A DNA stretch of 13,587 nt, taken from the NCBI GenBank assembly GCA_002455755.1, contig DKLL01000004.1, positions 1 to 13,587 on the forward strand. The letters are read 5' to 3'. The DNA is from Acinetobacter sp. UBA6641. GTDB taxonomy: Bacteria > Pseudomonadota > Gammaproteobacteria > Pseudomonadales > Moraxellaceae. The translations under genes and the position numbers were made by a program. Each line of letters begins with the position of its first letter. Position 1 is the stretch's first letter. A model generated the notes under the pieces. It saw nothing but the letters and a program-made list of their open reading frames with translations. It searched no databases and was not told the DNA's origin. This document shows positions 1 through 5,665 of this stretch, in pieces.

Positions 1-22
1 CTACCGATTTCACCACTCGGGC
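1..22 (-). tRNA. tRNA-Leu, 5' part only (cut by window edge)
   Basis: Read on the minus strand, the first 22 bases give GCCCGAGTGGTG followed by AAATCGGTAG. This matches the acceptor 5' strand and D-arm of bacterial leucine tRNAs, with the usual GTGG..GAAATCGGTAGAC pattern. The GCCCG start resembles tRNA-Leu(UAA) most, but the anticodon lies outside the window, so the isoacceptor is a guess. The mature 5' end would be at base 22. A well-formed promoter lies directly upstream, which supports a functional gene. The tRNA-Leu identity comes from remembered family consensus, not from folding the whole molecule. Confidence 0.82.
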
Positions 23-31
23 ATGTGCGCA

Positions 32-60
32 ATAATAGTGGACGAAATAAAACTTGGCAA
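32..60 (-). promoter_or_regulatory. Sigma-70 promoter of the tRNA-Leu gene
   Basis: On the minus strand there is a -35 box TTGCCA (55-60), a 17-base spacer and a -10 box TATTAT (32-37). The sequence TGCGCACAT then leads into the tRNA. The GC-rich stretch between the -10 box and the start is the discriminator type seen in promoters of stable RNAs under stringent control. The expected start point, near 24-27, leaves only about 2-5 bases of leader before the mature tRNA 5' end. Confidence 0.75.
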
Positions 61-159
61 GTAGCTTTGCGTGTATTTGCTTTCTTTTCAATCGATTCAT
101 GTGTTTAACGCTATAAAATAGTACTTTAACTAAATTTTTGCCGTTAAAATTGATGAACT

Positions 160-906
160 CTACATCAAACTATCTAGATAAGTTTCGACATCTATATGCT
201 TATGTGTTTTACACAGTTCATTTTCATAACGAATCAGCTTTATATGTAAATCGATAAACTGTTTTTCTTGTTGGCGTAGCGCGTGAAGTGCAGGGGAGTT
301 TTTGCTCAAGAATAGGCTTTTTAACTGAATCTTTATTACTTGTTTATAGGCCCAAAAACAAATGCGGCGGGTTTCTTGCAGATAATAATATTGCTCGTTT
401 TGAGTCGCTTCACGGAACATATTTTCCTTGTAAAAATGAACAAAACCAACACTCATGGCAAAGAAAAACAGAATAATTTGTAAAACCGTGCTTTCAATAT
501 AGGCAATATTCAGCGCTTGAAGCACAATCAGTACAGCCAGTTTAACCGGAGTATGACGAAGTTGTTGATATAAAGACGTAGAGCTATGTTTAATCTGTTT
601 GATGACCACGGGGGTATACAACATAAACAGCAACATAATAGCAAGAACCGCAATGCCTTGTGCGCGAAAAGCATTCAATTGCGGAAACTGCATGGCAATG
701 AAATGACTTAAACTCATCGAAAGTGAGATAAAAATCATCGCGGCTAAAACCCAGGGAATTAGCTCTTTTAGTTCATCTAAAATTCCTTTGGTTTTGAGCA
801 TACTGTAAAACAAATAATTTCTTTTAAACGCTGCCGGGTACTGTTCCCGCAATTGTTTTAAAAAAAGTGCAGTTTGTTTATTACTGAGCATAAGAGTTAA
901 AGACAC
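160..906 (-). CDS. Hypothetical four-helix inner-membrane protein
   Basis: I do not recognise this 248-residue protein. It has a short polar N-terminus and four likely membrane helices at about residues 50-72, 84-103, 122-138 and 139-158. A charged cytoplasmic-looking tail of about 90 residues follows, rich in Q, K, R and Y and probably helical. There is no signal peptide and no catalytic motif that I can name. The longest frame starts with GTG at 906. An ATG six codons in (889-891, giving MLSNKQ) is an equally plausible start, because neither has a clear Shine-Dalgarno sequence. It stands alone, reading toward the tRNA gene but separated from it by 137 bases that hold the tRNA promoter. No terminator hairpin is visible after its stop. 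Confidence 0.7.
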   Translation of the reverse strand: MSLTLMLSNKQTALFLKQLREQYPAAFKRNYLFYSMLKTKGILDELKELIPWVLAAMIFISLSMSLSHFIAMQFPQLNAFRAQGIAVLAIMLLFMLYTPVVIKQIKHSSTSLYQQLRHTPVKLAVLIVLQALNIAYIESTVLQIILFFFAMSVGFVHFYKENMFREATQNEQYYYLQETRRICFWAYKQVIKIQLKSLFLSKNSPALHALRQQEKQFIDLHIKLIRYENELCKTHKHIDVETYLDSLM

Positions 907-1247
907 ATAAAAAGTAGAGTTAATATAAAGGATTTGGCATTATTTAACAGAAAAAATTCTATAATTTACAACGATCTTTATTTAAGCAATAATTTCTATT
1001 GAGTTGTTTAAATTGAACTAAATTCTTAAGTGATCTTGGAATATTAAATTTTATCTTAATTTATTTCATATAAATATATTGTTTTAAGTATAGGTGTAAA
1101 GAGTGCAAGATATTGTACTTACCGTAATTAATTTGGGCTCAGGTTTCAGACCATTTAAATAACCGAATCGGACGCTTAATTTTATTCCTGTATTCAATCA
1201 GGAATTATGCGAAAATAGCGCTTTCCTATTTTGTCCAAGGACAGTTC
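907..1247. other. AT-rich divergent intergenic region
   Basis: This gap between two divergent genes is strongly A/T-rich and holds no convincing reading frame. It must contain both promoters, but I cannot pick a good -35/-10 pair for either. The one clear structure is an inverted repeat, ATTCCTG (1184-1190) and CAGGAAT (1199-1205), around an 8-base loop. It lies about 45 bases before the downstream start codon and could be an operator or a leader hairpin. A good Shine-Dalgarno AAGGA (1237-1241) precedes the gene at 1248. Confidence 0.5.
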
Positions 1248-1754
1248 ATGACTGATCAATCTCCTGAATCTTTAAGCGATATCGAAATTTTAGACATTTT
1301 ACAGTCCATGAAAAGCGATGTGCTCGATACTGAAGCGAAAGAGATTATCCGTAATGGTGGTAAAGCCGGTCGTCAAGAAGCACATAAAGAAGCATTAGTT
1401 GCTTTGAATGCGAGTTTTGAAAGTAAGTTTGTTGAAGCCGTCACTTTGGCCCTGCATTTAAATGAAGCGCAAAGCAAAAAAATTCGTTATAAAAAAGACC
1501 GCATTCGTATTTTAAAAGCACATAGTATTGATTACATGGCGATTGATGGTGCTGAAACAGCTCAGGTTTTATCGCAAATTGCCCAGGCAATTACCCGTGA
1601 AGATGCGATTGTGACCCATGACTTGCATAATATTTTTCCATTCTGGAAAGAGGGCTGGCCAATGGTGCAGTTCGACAATGCTTACAAGATTCTGGAAGAT
1701 GACATTTCCATTCACTATCAAGCTGTTTTAGATGCTTTAATTGCACAATATTAA
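1248..1754 (+). CDS. Hypothetical 168-residue soluble protein
   Basis: I do not recognise the family. The protein is soluble, with no signal peptide or membrane segment. Residues 1-30 are acidic. A basic stretch at about 76-90 (SKKIRYKKDRIRILK) could contact nucleic acid or phosphate. The C-terminal third carries an aromatic cluster (FPFWKEGWPMVQFDNAY, about 130-146). The start is well supported: ATG 1248 has AAGGA at 1237-1241 with a 6-base spacer. The gene is monocistronic and points toward a convergent neighbour. The left half of a terminator begins 11 bases after its stop, but that terminator has been split by an insertion. The coding call is secure; the function is unknown. Confidence 0.8.
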   Translation: MTDQSPESLSDIEILDILQSMKSDVLDTEAKEIIRNGGKAGRQEAHKEALVALNASFESKFVEAVTLALHLNEAQSKKIRYKKDRIRILKAHSIDYMAIDGAETAQVLSQIAQAITREDAIVTHDLHNIFPFWKEGWPMVQFDNAYKILEDDISIHYQAVLDALIAQY

Positions 1755-1765
1755 AACTGGACATT

Positions 1766-1776
1766 AAAAAAGCACC
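1766..1776 (+). terminator. Left half of a split bidirectional terminator
   Basis: AAAAAAGCACC lies 11 bases after the stop of the 168-residue gene. Its perfect reverse complement, GGTGCTTTTTT, lies at 2225-2235. If the intervening insertion and one copy of TGAGG are removed, the two halves join as an 11-bp stem closed by a GTGA loop, with a U-tract on both strands. That is a standard shared terminator for convergent genes. As it stands, the halves are 448 bases apart and should not work as a hairpin. Confidence 0.75.
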
Positions 1777-1777
1777 G

Positions 1778-1782
1778 TGAGG
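1778..1782. repeat. Left copy of 5-bp target-site duplication (TGAGG)
   Basis: TGAGG here is repeated directly at 2222-2226. The two copies flank the 439-bp insertion. Together they reconstruct an intact terminator when one is removed, which is why I read them as a target duplication and not as chance. Confidence 0.7.
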
Positions 1783-1823
1783 CTCTGCTGTCCCATAATT
1801 TAAGTAAACTTTGGATTGATGAA

Positions 1824-1841
1824 TGTGGCAGGGATGCCACA
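1824..1841. repeat. Hairpin inside the MITE-like element
   Basis: TGTGGCA and TGCCACA form a perfect 7-bp stem around a GGGA loop. Just downstream, ATTCCCCAT (1843-1851) pairs with ATGGGGAAT (1904-1912). The bases between them hold an imperfect TTTTAAAGCA/TGCTTAAAA stem. The block from 1824 to 1912 could therefore fold as one compact RNA or single-strand DNA structure. Confidence 0.5.
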
Positions 1842-1927
1842 CATTCCCCATTCCTTGCGCTGCGTTTTAAAGCAGTGCTTAAAACTGGCTCAGGATGTTG
1901 TGTATGGGGAATAAAGGCTTTTGTTGC

Positions 1928-1958
1928 GAACTCAGGATATATTTTGAGTTCTCATTTT
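1928..1958 (+). terminator. Possible plus-strand terminator inside the MITE-like element
   Basis: GAACTCA (1928-1934) and TGAGTTC (1945-1951) make a 7-bp stem with a 10-base A/T-rich loop, followed by TCATTTTT. The stem is only moderately strong and the U-tract begins two bases late, so termination would be partial. It could replace the terminator that the insertion broke for the 168-residue gene. Confidence 0.35.
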
Positions 1959-2183
1959 TCTGGTCTGTCAAAAGTAAGACATCGCTCACACAAATACATT
2001 TCGATTCTATTGAAAATGTGTGGCTGTGAAAGACTTTAACTTATCTGTGAAATTTTAAGCTTTCTTCTCAGTAAAAAATTAAAGAAAATAACGACTATTG
2101 GATTAACAAACGAATGCCTACACATAGACTTCATAAAAATTCATCTATATGATTCTAATTCGAAATTAACCGTTTTCAGCAAA

Positions 2184-2218
2184 ATAAAAACCCTTAACAG
2201 AACTGTGGGCCAGTACTG
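2184..2218 (-). terminator. Possible minus-strand terminator at the right end of the MITE-like element
   Basis: CAGAACTG (2198-2205) and CAGTACTG (2211-2218) pair over 8 bp with one A-A mismatch around the loop TGGGC. Read leftward, this hairpin is followed after several bases by GGGTTTTTATTTT (2181-2193 region). It would act on transcripts arriving from the 93-residue gene. The gap between stem and U-tract makes this a weak call. Confidence 0.3.
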
Positions 2219-2221
2219 TCT

Positions 2222-2226
2222 TGAGG
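2222..2226. repeat. Right copy of 5-bp target-site duplication (TGAGG)
   Basis: This is the direct repeat of 1778-1782, at the right border of the 439-bp insertion. Its last two bases begin the right half of the split terminator stem. Confidence 0.7.
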
Positions 2227-2235
2227 TGCTTTTTT
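2225..2235 (-). terminator. Right half of the split bidirectional terminator
   Basis: GGTGCTTTTTT is the exact reverse complement of 1766-1776 and ends 13 bases beyond the stop of the convergent 93-residue gene. It originally served both that gene and the 168-residue gene. Confidence 0.75.
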
Positions 2236-2248
2236 ATTGCTAATTTTT

Positions 2249-2530
2249 TTATGGGTAAAACCATGCTAACAAGGCACTGATTGGCCAAATAAAAAGTCGC
2301 CACCAGGTGATCAAAGGATAATAAAGATATTCGCCTAAACGCATGGTCTGAGCATAACTTTTACGTTGGCGTTCATAACCATAGGGTGTAATCCAGCAAG
2401 CAAAGATCAATAATACAATTGCAAGTATCAGGAGAAGCGACTGTGGTTGCTTGGCAAAAAAATAATAAATCAGATAAAGACCTGAATAGAAACTCAGGCA
2501 GGCGAGCAGGGCGATAAACGAAAAATTCAT
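2249..2530 (-). CDS. Small hypothetical inner-membrane protein (93 residues)
   Basis: I do not recognise this small protein. It has three likely membrane helices at about residues 4-25, 31-48 and 73-92. Between the second and third is a basic, tyrosine-rich loop (YGYERQRKSY, about 50-59), so the loop is probably cytoplasmic. The third segment is rich in tryptophan (ITWWRLFIWP). The start ATG at 2530 has a weak GGA about nine bases upstream. It lies 50 bases downstream of paeA on the same strand, but a strong terminator stands between them. It therefore has either its own promoter in a very short space or depends on read-through. Its 3' side faces the disrupted terminator. Confidence 0.68.
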   Translation of the reverse strand: MNFSFIALLACLSFYSGLYLIYYFFAKQPQSLLLILAIVLLIFACWITPYGYERQRKSYAQTMRLGEYLYYPLITWWRLFIWPISALLAWFYP

Positions 2531-2570
2531 CAGTTTATTCCATTCTTATTTTTGTTTTAGAAAAAGTTAG

Positions 2571-2594
2571 AAAAACCAGATTACTCTGGTTTTT
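2571..2594 (-). terminator. Rho-independent terminator overlapping the paeA stop codon
   Basis: AAAAACCAGA (2571-2580) and TCTGGTTTTT (2585-2594) form a perfect 10-bp stem with a 4-base loop. The loop contains most of the TAA stop codon of paeA, and one arm is the coding sequence for its last residues (EKPE). The minus-strand transcript ends in TTTTT after the stem, a strong intrinsic terminator. The A-rich opposite arm would also allow termination of plus-strand transcripts. Confidence 0.85.
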
Positions 2595-3906
2595 CAGTAT
2601 GGTTACTTTCCACTTCCTTTAAAAGACGCGTAACTAAAAGTTGGTCAATTTTAAAATGATCAACATCGACCACTTCAAATTTATAGTTGTCATAAATGAC
2701 GGTGTCCGCAGGACGGGGAATCTTGCGTAAACGATACATCATAAAACCGGCCAAGGTTTCATAATTTTCTTCATCTGGCATTTCATCAATTTCAAGGGCG
2801 TGTTTCAGGTCTTCTATCGGTGTACTGCCATCAATTAGCCAGGAATTGTTGTCACGTTTAATGATCTGCTGGTCCGCTTCAATTGGCGTGACCCAGTCAC
2901 CCATCACGGTAATCATAATGTCAGACAAGGTAATCACACCGACCACCAAGGCATATTCATTGATCACAACAGCAAATTTTTCTTTGGTTGAGCGAAAACG
3001 GTCGAGTAATTCAGACAGGGTCAATGTATCGGGAATCGTCAGTACATTACGAATCGTATTTTCATTCAATTGTAATAAGGATTGATTGTTAAGGATACGC
3101 ACCAGAATATCTTTGGCATCCACATAGCCAATTACATCATCAATATTTTCACTACATACCAGAAACTTGGAATAGGGATATTCTGCCAATTTTTGACGAA
3201 TACTGGCTTCTGACTCCTTGAGCGTAAAGAACACCACATTTTCACGCGTGGTCATACTTGAAGGAACGTTTCGTTCTTCAAGCTCAAACACGTTTTCAAT
3301 AAAGTGATGTTCCTGTTTTTGCAATACACCGGCTTGGGCACCAGCATCCATCACGGCAGAGATATCCGCAAAGGTAATATTGTCTTCACGGGTGGTATTG
3401 ACTTTAAACAGGCGGAATAACAGGTTGGCAATCGTGTTGATAAACCAGGCTAAAGGCTTGCAGACAGTAATAAAAATTTGGATCGGATTAATCACCGATA
3501 CTGCAATTTTTTCCGGCGCAATCATGGCCAAACGTTTTGGCATTAAATCGGCAAATAAAATAAACAGTGAAGTGACTAAGGTAAATGATAGGGTAAAGCT
3601 GATGGTTTCTACCCAGGGGCCTTGATAAAAACCTGTGACCAGTTCAAGAAAATAAGGACGAAAGGCACCTTCACCGAGAATACCACCTAAAATGGCAACG
3701 GCATTTAAACCGATTTGCGATGCTGCGAAGAAATCGGCTGAATTTTCCTGTAAATCTAATACTTTTTGAGCGCGTTCTTCGCCCGATTCAGCAAGGATTT
3801 TAAGTTTAACTTTACGTGCACCCGCAAGGGCAATTTCAGTTAAAGATAAAAAACCTGCCCCGACAATAAGGATGACGATGATGACGATATTTTGAAAGAG
3901 GCTCAC
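2581..3906 (-). CDS. paeA: PaeA/YtfL-type polyamine exporter, CNNM/CorC (HlyC/CorC) family
   Basis: This 441-residue protein closely follows E. coli YtfL (PaeA, 447 residues) in recalled sequence. Shared runs include IGLNAVAILGGI, TPDTLTLSE-like segments, KFLVC, NEYALVVG and GYKFEVVD-like endings. PaeA exports cadaverine and putrescine across the inner membrane and protects cells at high polyamine. Visible domains are a DUF21/CNNM transmembrane part (residues 1-about 195, helices near 3-25, 62-82, 103-121 and 138-168), two CBS repeats (about 215-335), and a C-terminal CorC/HlyC domain (about 350-430). Length and domain order are complete. The start is GTG (3904-3906), preceded by AGGTGG a few bases upstream. 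It ends in its own terminator. The exact substrate in this organism is inferred from similarity; related CNNM proteins move magnesium or cobalt. Confidence 0.86.
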   Translation of the reverse strand: MSLFQNIVIIVILIVGAGFLSLTEIALAGARKVKLKILAESGEERAQKVLDLQENSADFFAASQIGLNAVAILGGILGEGAFRPYFLELVTGFYQGPWVETISFTLSFTLVTSLFILFADLMPKRLAMIAPEKIAVSVINPIQIFITVCKPLAWFINTIANLLFRLFKVNTTREDNITFADISAVMDAGAQAGVLQKQEHHFIENVFELEERNVPSSMTTRENVVFFTLKESEASIRQKLAEYPYSKFLVCSENIDDVIGYVDAKDILVRILNNQSLLQLNENTIRNVLTIPDTLTLSELLDRFRSTKEKFAVVINEYALVVGVITLSDIMITVMGDWVTPIEADQQIIKRDNNSWLIDGSTPIEDLKHALEIDEMPDEENYETLAGFMMYRLRKIPRPADTVIYDNYKFEVVDVDHFKIDQLLVTRLLKEVESNHTEKPE

Positions 3907-3961
3907 AAATCCACCTGTGGATCATCATTATTATGAATATTTTTAACACAAAAGAACTTCA

Positions 3962-3982
3962 GGTAGTAAGACAATTACTACC
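3962..3982. promoter_or_regulatory. 8-bp inverted repeat in the paeA leader
   Basis: GGTAGTAA (3962-3969) and TTACTACC (3975-3982) are perfect inverted arms with a 5-base spacer. The site lies about 55 bases before the paeA start and just downstream of the candidate paeA promoter. An operator for a dimeric regulator or a leader hairpin is therefore possible. There is no U-tract to make it a good terminator for the upstream lysR gene. Confidence 0.5.
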
Positions 3983-3993
3983 CAAGTCAATAC

Positions 3994-4021
3994 AGTATAA
4001 GCTTAAAAAAGAAGAAGTTAA
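3994..4021 (-). promoter_or_regulatory. Candidate sigma-70 promoter of paeA
   Basis: On the minus strand a -35-like TTAACT (4016-4021) is followed after 16 bases by TATACT (3994-3999), a five-of-six match to the -10 consensus. The start would fall near 3987, giving a leader of about 80 bases that contains the GGTAGTAA inverted repeat. This is a hand match without a measured transcript. Confidence 0.45.
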
Positions 4022-4033
4022 GAAAAATCGTAT

Positions 4034-5023
4034 TTAGTAGTGGGAAAATTGCGAATTATTGCTTAAAAATTCGCGATTTTCTTCTTCAATCATTTGACGT
4101 GCAACGTATAAAATCAGCTGACGTAACCAGCGGTGTGCAGGGTGATGATGTAATAACGGACACCATGCCATCTTCAATTCAAACTCGGGAATATAGAAGG
4201 GCGGGTCTTTCAGCAGCAAGTTTTGATTTTTGGCTTGTAAGCGAGCAATACGTGTAGGCAGCGTCGCCACCAGATCTACATTGGCTGCCAATAGTCCTGG
4301 CATTTGATAGTGCCGGGTAAAGACCGAAATCTTACGTTTTTGCCCGATACGCTCTAAAGCCTGATCAATCCAGCCCAAACCGGCCTGTTTTTCCGGATTG
4401 ACGCCAAAGCCAACGCCCATGCCTGTTTTAGAAACCCAGATATGTTGTGCATCTAAATAACTTTTAAGGTTTAAATTCCCTGCCGCAGGATGCTTGTTGT
4501 TAAGCAAACACGAAAAACTGTCACGCCATACCAGGACCTGGTGGAAACTTTGTGGAATTTCATTGAAGCGGTTAATCGCAAGATCAACTTTACCTTGTTC
4601 CATATCGCGGTAAGACACGTCACTTGGGGTCAAGAAGTCGAGTACAACATTCGGTGCTTCGGAGCGTAATGCTTTAACCAAACGTGGTACTAAAGTCGCT
4701 TCCGCATAATCCGAGGTCATAATGCGGAAAACACGATTAGAAGTATAAGGGCGGAATTCGGTACGCGGTTCTAAAATCATGGACAAATCAGAAAGTGCAT
4801 CGCGAATACGCGGTTGTAATTCCAAAGCACGTTCTGTTGGGGTCATTCCTTCAGAAGAACGAATGAGCAGCGGATCATTAAATAAATTGCGTAAACGACG
4901 CAAAATGTTACTCATTGCAGGTTGGGTGACACCCAATTGTTCTGCAGCACGCGTTACATTTTTTTCGCGAAGCAGTACATCAAGATATATTAATAGGTTG
5001 AGGTCGACCCGCTCCAGATTCAT
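4034..5023 (-). CDS. LysR-type transcriptional regulator
   Basis: This is a 329-residue LTTR of usual length. The N-terminal winged helix-turn-helix spans about residues 6-66, with the typical core EKNVTRAAEQLGVTQPAMSN and LRRLRNLFNDPLLIRSSEGM. A linker helix follows, then a periplasmic-binding-protein-like effector domain from about 95 to 310. The DLNLLIYLDVLLREKNVTRAA start resembles the NodD/NahR-like branch. LTTRs usually act as tetramers and often control a divergent gene. Here the divergent neighbour is aceA, but 642 bases away, so regulation of aceA is only a possibility. The ATG at 5023 has no clear Shine-Dalgarno. Downstream, 127 bases separate it from paeA. The effector is unknown. 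Confidence 0.88.
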   Translation of the reverse strand: MNLERVDLNLLIYLDVLLREKNVTRAAEQLGVTQPAMSNILRRLRNLFNDPLLIRSSEGMTPTERALELQPRIRDALSDLSMILEPRTEFRPYTSNRVFRIMTSDYAEATLVPRLVKALRSEAPNVVLDFLTPSDVSYRDMEQGKVDLAINRFNEIPQSFHQVLVWRDSFSCLLNNKHPAAGNLNLKSYLDAQHIWVSKTGMGVGFGVNPEKQAGLGWIDQALERIGQKRKISVFTRHYQMPGLLAANVDLVATLPTRIARLQAKNQNLLLKDPPFYIPEFELKMAWCPLLHHHPAHRWLRQLILYVARQMIEEENREFLSNNSQFSHY

Positions 5024-5665
5024 ACAAGAAATACCGAAAATAAACTCATGAAATTATTTCGATTATGCCATAAGCAACAAGGCTTGTGTAGGAATATTGC
5101 CGAAAAAAGAAACGAGATAAGGGCAGATTTGATATAGTTAAAATGAATTAATACAAGGATAGAAGCAATAAAAATTTTACTAATATGAGATAAACAAGCG
5201 ACGATCAGGCGAGTTAGTTAATTTAAGGCAAAAGCACTCATTCAAAGAACTCAAAATATGAATAGGGTAAATAATATACAGGTGTATTTTGAAAAGATGA
5301 TGTGAAAATGTGCAAAACTTGCTTTAAAAATGACAAATCAAGCTTTTTGATGAACAGGCAAGACTTAAGTCTAATGAAGAAAAAATCAGCAAAATGAATG
5401 TTTTGTAATCAAAATTCGATTTTGCTAATTTTTAATAAAATAAGTTAAAACAGAGGTTTAAAATTTTGAAACATAAATATAATACGACTTTGATCTACAT
5501 ATTTTTTAAATAAATACTGAGAATTAACAGAGGATATTGGATTAATTTTTTAACTCCCTCTAATCTGTGTTCATCTTAACGAAGCGCTCTAAATCTAAAC
5601 AAATAATATGAGTATGATTTTAGCCTTCGCTTGATGAAATCCTAATATTATTACAGGAAAATATC
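5024..5665. promoter_or_regulatory. Long AT-rich control region between lysR and aceA
   Basis: These 642 bases hold no convincing gene in either strand and are unusually long for this compact window. Visible items are CAAAAT/ATTTTG arms (5410-5415 and 5419-5424), an overlapping wider inverted pair AGCAAAAT (5388-5395) and ATTTTGCT (5419-5426), and a perfect TATAAT at 5478-5483. The TATAAT could be the -10 of an aceA promoter with a leader of about 175 bases, but its -35 region is poor. A second possible -10, TATGAT, is at 5613-5618, also without a good -35. Glyoxylate-shunt genes are usually regulated by carbon source, so activator-dependent promoters with weak -35 boxes would fit. Confidence 0.5.

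Larger units (their letters stand above)
1783..2221. mobile_element. 439-bp MITE-like non-autonomous insertion
   Basis: This segment has no plausible gene. It lies between direct repeats TGAGG (1778-1782 and 2222-2226) and interrupts an otherwise perfect terminator stem (1766-1776 with 2225-2235). That pattern is what a transposition event with a 5-bp target duplication leaves. The ends are weakly inverted: TGCTGTCCCATAATT from 1786 matches TACTGGCCCACAGTT read inward from the right end at 11 of 15 positions, though offset by three bases. Inside are several hairpins: 1824-1841, 1928-1951 and 2198-2218, plus arms at 1843-1851 and 1904-1912. From memory, a MITE-like element of 439 bp making 5-bp duplications has been reported flanking class 1 integrons in Acinetobacter. 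The length and duplication size agree exactly, but I could not compare the sequence. Confidence 0.72.

Noticed and set aside
1591..1851. Minus-strand 86-codon frame overlapping the end of the 168-residue gene
   Set aside because: It spans a real gene, the split terminator and the insertion border. It has no family-like residues and no ribosome site, so it is a shadow.
1783..2221. Assigning the insertion to a named IS family
   Set aside because: The ends are only weakly inverted (11 of 15, offset by three bases) and no transposase remnant is readable, so a family name would be a guess.
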